From Clostridia bacterium (lineage in GTDB: Bacteria; Bacillota; Clostridia; Oscillospirales; CAG-272), in contig JAFVRI010000096.1 in assembly GCA_017504335.1 (NCBI GenBank), forward strand, positions 1-5,187: 5,187 bases of DNA, in the 5' to 3' direction. Made by a program: the position numbers and the translations under genes. This document shows, one piece after another, positions 1 through 5,187 of the stretch (positions are counted from its first letter, which is position 1; each line of letters starts with the position of its first letter). The notes beneath the pieces are model-generated. The model saw nothing but the letters and a program-made list of their open reading frames with translations, was not told the origin of the DNA and did not search any database.

Positions 1-92
1 ATCCCGTGTCAAGTAAAACGGAATTTTTTAAAGGAGATCACATCGATTTTTGCTCCCCACTTTAATGATCGAAGAAATGTGTAAAAATCGTT
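1..92. other. Left-edge intergenic DNA, no convincing gene
   Basis: This AT-rich stretch precedes the GH2 promoter. It holds an AAAGGAG at 30-36 with no ATG at suitable spacing. It also holds a TGTCAA at 7-12, which reads TTGACA on the minus strand and would point off the left edge. One + frame is open from 32 to 217 without a stop, but it runs through the promoter and its peptide is not recognisable. I see no RNA gene or repeat here. Confidence 0.5.
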
Positions 93-113
93 CAAGGTTT
101 GGGAAAACCCTTG
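93..113. promoter_or_regulatory. Imperfect palindrome overlapping the GH2 -35 box (candidate operator)
   Basis: The outer arms are CAAGG (93-97) and CCTTG (109-113). Seven of ten position pairs are complementary around the centre at 103. The right arm runs into the -35 hexamer (111-116), so a dimeric repressor bound here would block RNA polymerase. It lies upstream of the predicted transcription start, so a DNA operator is more likely than an RNA structure. The regulator is unknown; LacI or GntR families are typical for such genes, but that is inference. Confidence 0.35.
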
Positions 114-139
114 CAATCTGCGGAACATGGATTTATAAT
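111..139 (+). promoter_or_regulatory. Sigma-A type promoter of the GH2 gene
   Basis: The -35 box TTGCAA (111-116) matches TTGACA at 4 of 6 bases. It is separated by exactly 17 bases from a perfect -10 box TATAAT (134-139). Transcription should begin about 145-147, giving a leader of roughly 50 bases before the GH2 start codon. This placement also argues against a coding start at the TTG at 99 or the ATG at 138, because both lie upstream of the predicted transcript start. Confidence 0.7.
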
Positions 140-154
140 GACGAAGGAGCCTCC

Positions 155-217
155 ATGGCGACAAAAGAATTTGAATATGAAAGGAAATACGAGTATGACA
201 AACATTCCAAGATGTGA
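155..217 (+). CDS. Possible 20-codon upstream ORF overlapping the GH2 start
   Basis: An ATG at 155 sits five bases after AAGGAG (144-149), which is better Shine-Dalgarno spacing and sequence than the GH2 gene has. The frame encodes a highly charged peptide beginning MATKEFEYER and ends at TGA 215-217, which is inside the GH2 coding region in another frame. It could be a leader peptide that couples or tunes GH2 translation, the relic of a displaced gene start, or chance. A point against it is that the predicted transcription start (about 145-147) falls inside its ribosome binding site. The peptide resembles nothing I recognise. Confidence 0.25.
   Translation: MATKEFEYERKYEYDKHSKM
182..185 (+). 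promoter_or_regulatory. Ribosome binding site deciding the GH2 start
   Basis: AGGA within AAAGGAAA lies nine bases before the ATG at 195. It is only moderately strong. It supports ATG 195 over the in-frame ATG at 177, which has no purine-rich site at good spacing. Confidence 0.55.
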
Positions 218-1946
218 GCATCCCCGTCCCGACCGAAAGAGAGAGGCATGGATCAATCTCAACGGCACGTGGGAGTTTGAGATTGACAACGCGAAAGTAG
301 GACTTGAAAAGAAATTCTACGAGAGAAAATCTCTTGACGGTACGATCACCGTTCCGTTTTCTCCCGAAAGCGTTTTATCGGGTGTGGGGCATACCGATTT
401 TATGAACGCGGTATGGTACAGAAGAGAGATCGATATTCCCGAAGCATGGACGGGCAAGCGAGTCATTCTGCACATTGATGCCTGCGATCACACCACCACG
501 GTGTTTGTGAACGGACAAAAGGTTGGCACACCTCATAAGGGCGGATATATTTCCTTTTCTTACGATATTACCGATTTCCTGAAGGATAGCGGGAATTATC
601 TGACCGTGTATGCCGAGGATGATATTCGCTCGGGCAAGCAGTTTGTGGGCAAGCAGTCCAAGCGTCTCGGTTCCTACGGATGTCACTATACCCGCACCAC
701 GGGTATCTGGCAGACGGTTTGGCTCGAAGCGGTCGCAGAGGCATACGTGGTTTCCTATAAGGCATACCCCAATATTTCCGATCCGTCGGTTTCCTTGGAG
801 GTAAAGACCAAGGGAGCAAAGATCGGGGACGTGCTTCGCGTGAAGGCATTTTACGAAGGCGCTTTGATGGGAGAGACCGAAACCAAGCTCAATTCTCCCT
901 CTGCGTTTGTGAAGATCGCACTGGCAGAGACCCATCTCTGGGAATGTGGCAAGGGACGGCTGTACGATCTTTCCTTTGAGCTGATCTCGGAAGCGGGAAC
1001 CGATACCATGGCGGGATATTTCGGCCTGCGTGAGGTCAAGCTGACCAAAGAGAAGGGCTTGGAGATCAACGGAAAGACCGTGTTTGGTCGCTTTGTTCTG
1101 GATCAGGGCTTTTATCCGGATGGAATTATTACGGCACCCTCGGATGATGCCCTCAAATTTGACGTGGAAGCATCCATGGCGTGCGGCTTCAACGGCGCAA
1201 GACTGCACCAAAAAGTATTTGAGCCTCGCTTCTTATACCATGCCGATACCCACGGCTATATGGTTTGGGCAGAGACGGCAAACTGGGGATTTGATCACAC
1301 TGAATTTGCCAACGTCGAGCATTGTCTGCCCGAGTGGATGGAAGAGGTAGAGCGAGACTTTTCTCATCCCTCTATCATTGGTTGGTGTCCCTTCAACGAG
1401 ACCTGGGATCTGGACGGTAAATGCCACAGTGTCGCGCTGATCGATATGATCTACGACGTGACCAAGATGCTGGACAACACCCGCCCCGTTATCGCGAACA
1501 GCGGATCTTTCCCGACCACGAGAACCGATGCGCATGACGTTCACGATTATGAGCAGGATCCCGAAACCCTTCGCTCTTACTATGCCAAGATGGACGAGGG
1601 GATCCTTATGGATCAGCTTCAGAGAGGGTACCCGAAGCGTCAGATTTATAAGAGCGAGCTGCCCGTATTTGTCAGCGAGTACGGCGGCATCAAATGGGTC
1701 ATGGAGGAGGATGCCACCGCATGGGGCTACGGCAAGTCCGTGACCACCGAGGAGGAGTTCTTTGCCCGTCTCGAGGGCTTGACCGACGTGCTGTTGGAGA
1801 ATCCCCCCATCTTCGGCTACTGCTATACCCAGCTCACCGACGTGGAGCAGGAGCAGAACGGTCTGCTCACCTATGACCGCCGCTTCAAGTTCGCCCCCGA
1901 GAAATACGCAAGGATCTTCGCCAAGAAGGCAAAGATCGAAGAATAA
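195..1946 (+). CDS. Family 2 glycoside hydrolase (beta-galactosidase/beta-glucuronidase superfamily)
   Basis: This retaining exo-glycosidase of 583 aa should cleave a beta-linked terminal sugar from oligosaccharides in the cytoplasm; no signal peptide or membrane segment is present. The order is an N-terminal jelly-roll sugar-binding domain (about 1-185, ending with the GH2 signature YTRTTGIWQTVWLE at 165-178), an Ig-like sandwich (about 185-285) and a TIM barrel (about 290-583). The acid/base is Glu402 in FNETWDL, and the nucleophile is Glu495 in VSEYGG. The 93-residue spacing is normal for the family. GYCYTQLTDVEQEQNG (541-556) is typical of uncharacterised clostridial GH2 enzymes. The NxK motif used by beta-glucuronidases to grip the carboxylate is not evident, so the sugar specificity is open. 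ATG 195 is chosen because MTNIPRCEHPRP matches the usual family N-terminus and lies downstream of a clear promoter. The gene is transcribed alone and ends at a hairpin terminator. Base composition rises towards its 3' end. Confidence 0.93.
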   Translation: MTNIPRCEHPRPDRKREAWINLNGTWEFEIDNAKVGLEKKFYERKSLDGTITVPFSPESVLSGVGHTDFMNAVWYRREIDIPEAWTGKRVILHIDACDHTTTVFVNGQKVGTPHKGGYISFSYDITDFLKDSGNYLTVYAEDDIRSGKQFVGKQSKRLGSYGCHYTRTTGIWQTVWLEAVAEAYVVSYKAYPNISDPSVSLEVKTKGAKIGDVLRVKAFYEGALMGETETKLNSPSAFVKIALAETHLWECGKGRLYDLSFELISEAGTDTMAGYFGLREVKLTKEKGLEINGKTVFGRFVLDQGFYPDGIITAPSDDALKFDVEASMACGFNGARLHQKVFEPRFLYHADTHGYMVWAETANWGFDHTEFANVEHCLPEWMEEVERDFSHPSIIGWCPFNETWDLDGKCHSVALIDMIYDVTKMLDNTRPVIANSGSFPTTRTDAHDVHDYEQDPETLRSYYAKMDEGILMDQLQRGYPKRQIYKSELPVFVSEYGGIKWVMEEDATAWGYGKSVTTEEEFFARLEGLTDVLLENPPIFGYCYTQLTDVEQEQNGLLTYDRRFKFAPEKYARIFAKKAKIEE

Positions 1947-1950
1947 ACGA

Positions 1951-1985
1951 AAACGAACTGCCGTTCCGTGAACGGCAGTTCGTTT
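1951..1985. terminator. Bidirectional hairpin terminator between convergent genes
   Basis: A perfect 16-bp inverted repeat (1951-1966 with 1970-1985) has a three-base loop, CGT. The downstream side reads GTTTCTTTG on the + strand, and the opposite strand gives TTTTCGTTTATT. It starts five bases after the GH2 stop and ends ten bases before the activase stop, so it can end transcription from both sides. The T-tracts are interrupted, but the stem is strong. Confidence 0.85.
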
Positions 1986-1995
1986 CTTTGATCCT

Positions 1996-2823
1996 TTATG
2001 AAAATATGTCTCGAAGTTGATTCAGGTTTTCCTCGTCGGGAGCGATAAACACGTGCGCCTTCTTTCCGATGGCGGCATATTTGTGCTCGCCCATGGCGTG
2101 GTAGGGAAGAAGCTCGATCTTTTCGGGCTTGCCGTAGGTTTCGAAGAATGCTCGGATCTCTGTCATCTCCTTAACCGAATCGTTGACCGTGGGGATGACG
2201 GGGATCCGCACCCATACGGGGCGGTCGGTCTGCAATAACTGTTTCAGATTCTCCAATATCCGTTCGTTGCCCACCGAGGTGTATTGCCGATGGCGCGTAC
2301 TGTCCATGCATTTTACGTCATAGAGAAACAGATCGGTATAGGGAAGGATCCGCTCAAAATATTCGTAGGGAACGTGACCTGCCGTATCCACGGCAGTATG
2401 GATGCCATTCTGCTTGCAGGCCTTGAGCAGCTCTTCCAGAAAATCGATCTGCAACATACATTCCCCACCCGAGAAGGTCACACCGCCTCCCGAGGCGTCA
2501 TAAAAGGATCTATCCTTGAGGATCTCCTTCATGACCTCTTCCACCGTATATTCCTTGCCGCAGAGCTGTCTTGCGTCAGTGGGGCAATAGAGGGAGCAGG
2601 TACCGCAAAGCTCGCAGGCTTCAAGACCGTGGGGGCATTTCTTTTTACACGTGCCGCATCCGATACATTTGTTGGAATAGAACATGATCTGGGGCTTTCC
2701 CGATTGGCTTTCGGGGTTGTGGCACCAAGCACAGGATAGGTTGCAACCCTTGAAAAATACCGTGGTTCGGATGCCCGGGCCGTCCACGTAGGAATTGCGT
2801 ATGATATCAAATAAAATCGCCAA
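1996..2823 (-). CDS. Glycyl-radical enzyme activating protein (radical SAM, PflA-like, with two extra Fe-S motifs)
   Basis: This 275-aa protein uses S-adenosylmethionine and a reduced [4Fe-4S] cluster to form a 5'-deoxyadenosyl radical that takes a hydrogen from the conserved glycine of a partner enzyme. The radical-SAM motif CxxxCxxC is Cys27, Cys31 and Cys34, preceded by the family hallmark DGPGIRTTVFFKGC. Two ferredoxin-like motifs follow (Cys53/56/59/63 and Cys70/73/76/80), as in activases of dehydratase- and lyase-type glycyl-radical enzymes and unlike the short PflA. SGGE (118-121) contributes to SAM binding. The start is the TTG at 2823. A perfect AGGAGG lies eight bases before it, and the predicted transcript begins near 2843, which rules out the longer frame from 2859. 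No glycyl-radical enzyme is encoded in the window, so the partner and the pathway are unknown. The gene is isolated by terminators on both sides and is probably transcribed alone. Confidence 0.93.
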   Translation of the reverse strand: MAILFDIIRNSYVDGPGIRTTVFFKGCNLSCAWCHNPESQSGKPQIMFYSNKCIGCGTCKKKCPHGLEACELCGTCSLYCPTDARQLCGKEYTVEEVMKEILKDRSFYDASGGGVTFSGGECMLQIDFLEELLKACKQNGIHTAVDTAGHVPYEYFERILPYTDLFLYDVKCMDSTRHRQYTSVGNERILENLKQLLQTDRPVWVRIPVIPTVNDSVKEMTEIRAFFETYGKPEKIELLPYHAMGEHKYAAIGKKAHVFIAPDEENLNQLRDIFS

Positions 2824-2831
2824 GGAAAGCA

Positions 2832-2837
2832 CCTCCT
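2832..2837 (-). promoter_or_regulatory. Strong ribosome binding site fixing a TTG start for the activase
   Basis: On the minus strand AGGAGG lies eight bases upstream of TTG (2823-2821). The next residues, AILFDIIRNS, begin like other activases. The GTG at 2832-2830 overlaps the Shine-Dalgarno and cannot be the start. Confidence 0.8.
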
Positions 2838-2849
2838 TTTCATGTAATG

Positions 2850-2878
2850 AGTATATCACGCAAAGGCTTCGATGTCAA
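2850..2878 (-). promoter_or_regulatory. Sigma-A promoter of the activase gene
   Basis: On the minus strand a perfect -35 TTGACA (2878-2873) and a -10 TATACT (2855-2850) are separated by 17 bases. A TG one base before the -10 makes it an extended -10 promoter. The predicted transcription start is about 2843, leaving a leader of roughly 20 bases. I see no obvious operator, and this looks like a strong housekeeping-style promoter. Confidence 0.8.
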
Positions 2879-2889
2879 GGCAAGTGAGA

Positions 2890-2929
2890 AAAAAAGCGAT
2901 CGCATTCCGGGGAATGAGATCGCTTTTTT
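2890..2929 (-). terminator. Rho-independent terminator of the GH28-SGNH gene
   Basis: The stem pairs AAAAAAGCGATC (2890-2901) with GATCGCTTTTTT (2918-2929). After one G-A mismatch it continues as CATTC/GAATG around the loop CGGG. On the minus strand it ends in a run of T and starts one base after the stop codon of the GH28-SGNH gene. It separates that gene from the activase promoter only a dozen bases further on. Confidence 0.88.
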
Positions 2930-2930
2930 C

Positions 2931-5135
2931 TTATGATTGAATGAGCGGCAGCAGTTGTTCTGCAATGCGCTCTGCGATATGCTTCATGCCAAGGTCGCCC
3001 GGGTGGTTGGCAACACCCTTGTGCTCAAAGAGACCAATGGCTTTCATGGCATCGTCCTCGCCAAGATCCCCCAGCTCCACGCAGGGGGCGTTCTTTTCCT
3101 TGGCATAGGAACGAAGCGCCTCGTCACCGGGATGACGCCAAAAGCCGGTGGTGACGATCAGCTTTGCCTTTTGATCCTTGTCTAAATATTGGACGAGGGC
3201 ATCCAATTCCTTTTTGAAAACGGCCTCATCAAAATCCTTTTTGGGACAGTTTTCGATCAATCGGATGAGAATCATGTTCGCGCCGAAGTCGCGTGCCGAC
3301 TCATAAAGGGACAGGGTCTCTCTTCCTTCTTTGTATTGTCGTTCCCAGTTCGCTACCTGGCAAATCGAGAACGCGGCATTTGGATCCTTTTCAAGGACCG
3401 CCTTTTCCAGACGATGCACATAGTCGTTTTCCTCGGAGGATGCCGCCATTCCGTAACAGCGATGCCATCCGATCTCGGGGCGGATGCCGTGAAGGGTAAT
3501 GGAATTGCCCACAAACAGAATTTTTGTTCCGTTTTGCTCGGAAAGATGAAATTTGACTAGATCGGACTCTTTCAGCTGTTCTTTGGAATCCACCGTGTTT
3601 TTCGCCATCTGACTGTACGGATCGTATTCGAGTGTGATCCGATCGGTAAAGTCTCCCATCAGCCACGCGTCGCCCGACAACTCACGGATGGGTGTGCCGT
3701 TGAGGAACAGATTTCGAATGAGAACGTTCTCGGTCTTATGTTCCTCGTCGAAGCCCACACACTTGACCTTGGGAGATTTTTTGCCGAATACATGAATGTT
3801 TTCAAACAGAAAATCTCGGTTTCTTCCACGTCTTGCTTCGCTGCCCTTGGAGTATTCGTGATGATAGACCACCGAGAGGGCGAGGGTTGGGGGCATATAA
3901 TCCAAATTGGGATTTTCATATACCTCGCCGTCCTTCTTCTGGATCAGCGGAGCGGGGATCACATCGTCGCATTCGATCCGTATGTCACGGAAGGTAACGT
4001 GGTGAACGTCGGCGTAATCCACGTTCATGCAATCCAGTGCCGATCCTGTCAGATGGATCAGGTCGCAGTCACGGAAGGTAATATCCGTGATTTCCTCAGC
4101 CTTGGTTTCCGCGCCGATCTCAAGGCTCCTGCCCCAATCGTTCCAGATCACGCATTTCTCGATCAACACATGCTTGAAAACGTCATAGGCTTTTCCGTTT
4201 CGATACATGGCGGCACGGACGGCTGCGGCTACGTCTCCCTCATAGTAGCAATCAAAGCCCTTGACGCAGATCGAATCGTCAAAGGTACGGATAAAACAAT
4301 TTGAAATATGTACGTTTACGCAGTTGTGCATATCGATGCCGTCGGAATTGTAGCGCCAGCATCCGATGATCTTGACGTTTTGGATGGTCAGATTTTCGCA
4401 ACCGATGGGACGGATGTTATAGACGAGGGAATCTCTTAGGGTGATGCCCTCGATCTCAATATCCGTGCAGTACTCCAGCTCAACGGTATGCCGTCTTTTG
4501 GCATTGGATACTGCTTCGGTGTTGTTTTCCAGATTGGTTTCAAATAAGATCTGTTCTTTGTTTTTGCTGTTGTCCAGAATACCCCGACCGAGGATTTTGA
4601 TGTTTTGCGCATCGATGGCATGGATGCATCCATAGACCACGGCACCTTCATCAATGAAGAGAGTTTGGTTGCTTTTTAGCTCTAAAACTCCTATGTCATG
4701 CTCGCCCGCACCGAAATAGAGCAGGTTGGCATCGGTCTTTTCCAAGCGGTAATTGGGCATCGGATCGGCAAAGATGTGAAGCGCACGGTTGCGTCCGTAG
4801 GCCTCTACGGTGAAATACGCAGGGCGATCCAGCGTAAAGCGAATCGTTCCGTTCTCTACGGTAGGAAGGATCCCCAAGGATTGAGGGCGGATCCGAATCT
4901 CCTCGAAGGGAAGGGTGGGGATGATCTCAAAGGAGAGGGGCTCATCGGTGGAGAGAGACAGAAATTGTATGGCCTCTGCCTGATCCTTTTCTCGTTGATG
5001 TCCCGGCCAACGGCGGTTGAAGGGGACGGCTGAAACCCACGCTGTGTTGGCCTTTGTTTCTTTTCCGTTGATCAATACGCGGTAATCGGAAGAGCGTGGC
5101 TCCTTGTCGATTACGGGATATACGGTATAGCTCAT
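2931..5135 (-). CDS. Two-domain protein: GH28-like polygalacturonase beta-helix fused to SGNH/GDSL esterase
   Basis: The 734-aa protein has an N-terminal beta-sandwich-like region (about 1-130), a right-handed parallel beta-helix related to GH28 pectinases (about 135-505), a short linker, and an SGNH/GDSL hydrolase (about 536-734). In the helix, NSDGID (263-268) and FDD (285-287) match the family's NTD and DD motifs, giving Asp265, Asp286 and Asp287 at the usual spacing. The canonical HG and RIK motifs are not recognisable; WGRSLEIG (334-341) stands near where HG is expected. In the esterase, GNSIT carries the likely nucleophile Ser545, IEN holds Asn629, and HPGD holds His711. The Asp of the usual DxxH motif is replaced by Val708. 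The likely role is removal of acetyl groups and cleavage of pectin-type oligosaccharides in the cytoplasm, as there is no signal peptide. The exact substrate is unproven. The ATG is set by AAGGAGG five bases upstream. Confidence 0.88.
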   Translation of the reverse strand: MSYTVYPVIDKEPRSSDYRVLINGKETKANTAWVSAVPFNRRWPGHQREKDQAEAIQFLSLSTDEPLSFEIIPTLPFEEIRIRPQSLGILPTVENGTIRFTLDRPAYFTVEAYGRNRALHIFADPMPNYRLEKTDANLLYFGAGEHDIGVLELKSNQTLFIDEGAVVYGCIHAIDAQNIKILGRGILDNSKNKEQILFETNLENNTEAVSNAKRRHTVELEYCTDIEIEGITLRDSLVYNIRPIGCENLTIQNVKIIGCWRYNSDGIDMHNCVNVHISNCFIRTFDDSICVKGFDCYYEGDVAAAVRAAMYRNGKAYDVFKHVLIEKCVIWNDWGRSLEIGAETKAEEITDITFRDCDLIHLTGSALDCMNVDYADVHHVTFRDIRIECDDVIPAPLIQKKDGEVYENPNLDYMPPTLALSVVYHHEYSKGSEARRGRNRDFLFENIHVFGKKSPKVKCVGFDEEHKTENVLIRNLFLNGTPIRELSGDAWLMGDFTDRITLEYDPYSQMAKNTVDSKEQLKESDLVKFHLSEQNGTKILFVGNSITLHGIRPEIGWHRCYGMAASSEENDYVHRLEKAVLEKDPNAAFSICQVANWERQYKEGRETLSLYESARDFGANMILIRLIENCPKKDFDEAVFKKELDALVQYLDKDQKAKLIVTTGFWRHPGDEALRSYAKEKNAPCVELGDLGEDDAMKAIGLFEHKGVANHPGDLGMKHIAERIAEQLLPLIQS

Positions 5136-5140
5136 GGTTG

Positions 5141-5147
5141 CCTCCTT
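5141..5147 (-). promoter_or_regulatory. Ribosome binding site of the GH28-SGNH gene
   Basis: On the minus strand AAGGAGG lies five bases before the ATG at 5135, a near-perfect match to the 16S rRNA tail. It fixes the start. Confidence 0.8.
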
Positions 5148-5167
5148 GGGCAGTATGTATTTGCTTT

Positions 5168-5176
5168 AGTATAGCA
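5168..5176 (-). promoter_or_regulatory. Extended -10 element of the GH28-SGNH promoter (partial)
   Basis: The minus strand reads TGCTATACT, an extended -10 box with TATACT at 5173-5168. A -35 box at 17-base spacing would lie just beyond the window edge, so only half of the promoter is visible. The predicted transcription start is about 5161, some 25 bases before the ATG. It has the same TGn-TATACT form as the activase promoter. Confidence 0.6.
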
Positions 5177-5187
5177 GGGATTGAAGG

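Noticed and set aside
93..113. Reading the palindrome as an RNA hairpin, attenuator or riboswitch
   Set aside because: It lies upstream of the predicted transcription start, so it would not be in the GH2 mRNA. The stem is short and no known riboswitch pattern is visible.
111..130. A catabolite-response (cre) element near the GH2 promoter
   Set aside because: No alignment to the TGNAANCGNWNNCA-type consensus kept both half-sites.
99..194. A longer GH2 protein starting at the TTG at 99, the ATG at 138 or the ATG at 177
   Set aside because: The TTG at 99 and ATG at 138 lie upstream of the predicted transcription start, and the ATG at 177 has no good ribosome binding site. The extra residues do not resemble the family N-terminus, which begins with the segment after ATG 195.
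155..217. A frameshift at the start of GH2 joining the upstream frame to the enzyme
   Set aside because: The segment IPRCEHPRP already matches the conserved beginning of the family in the GH2 frame and has its own ATG, so no frameshift is needed.
375..1211. A 278-aa open frame antisense to GH2
   Set aside because: It is fully covered by conserved GH2 sequence, resembles no protein I know and has no ribosome binding site I could support. It is a by-product of codon use on the other strand.
2824..2859. A 12-residue N-terminal extension of the activase
   Set aside because: The start at 2859 lies upstream of the predicted transcription start and overlaps the -10 box; the AGGAGG would then lie inside the coding region.
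3738..4304. A 188-aa open frame antisense to the GH28-SGNH gene
   Set aside because: It lies opposite the conserved beta-helix motifs, has no recognisable domain and is best explained as a shadow frame.

Overview
The window looks like a carbohydrate-use segment from a Gram-positive, anaerobic Firmicute, most likely a gut or rumen Clostridia (Oscillospirales/Lachnospirales type). The signs are strong AGGAGG-type ribosome binding sites, vegetative promoters with near-consensus -35 and -10 boxes, compact hairpin/T-tract terminators, an oxygen-sensitive glycyl-radical activase, and cytoplasmic glycosidases without signal peptides. The taxonomy is inferred from style only; no marker gene is present.

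There are three genes. On the + strand, 195-1946 encodes a family 2 glycoside hydrolase (583 aa). It has its own promoter at 111-139, and an imperfect palindrome overlaps the -35 box. It converges on 1996-2823 (- strand), a 275-aa radical-SAM glycyl-radical-enzyme activating protein with three iron-sulfur motifs and a TTG start. Upstream of that gene, 2931-5135 (- strand) encodes a 734-aa protein that joins a GH28-like (polygalacturonase-type) parallel beta-helix to a C-terminal SGNH/GDSL esterase domain. A perfect 16-bp hairpin at 1951-1985 separates the convergent genes and probably stops transcription from both sides. A second hairpin at 2890-2929 closes the GH28-SGNH transcript before the activase promoter at 2850-2878. 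All three genes therefore appear to be transcribed as single-gene units.

Working model (inference): imported, O-acetylated pectin-type oligosaccharides are deacetylated and cleaved inside the cell by the GH28-SGNH protein, and the GH2 enzyme trims beta-linked sugars. The activase serves a glycyl-radical enzyme that is not in this window. If the substrate is rhamnose-containing pectin, that partner could be a propanediol-type dehydratase, but nothing here proves it. No transporter, regulator, RNA gene, mobile element or CRISPR array is visible.

No gene-free stretch exceeds 300 bases. The longest (1-194) holds the GH2 promoter region and a possible short upstream reading frame.
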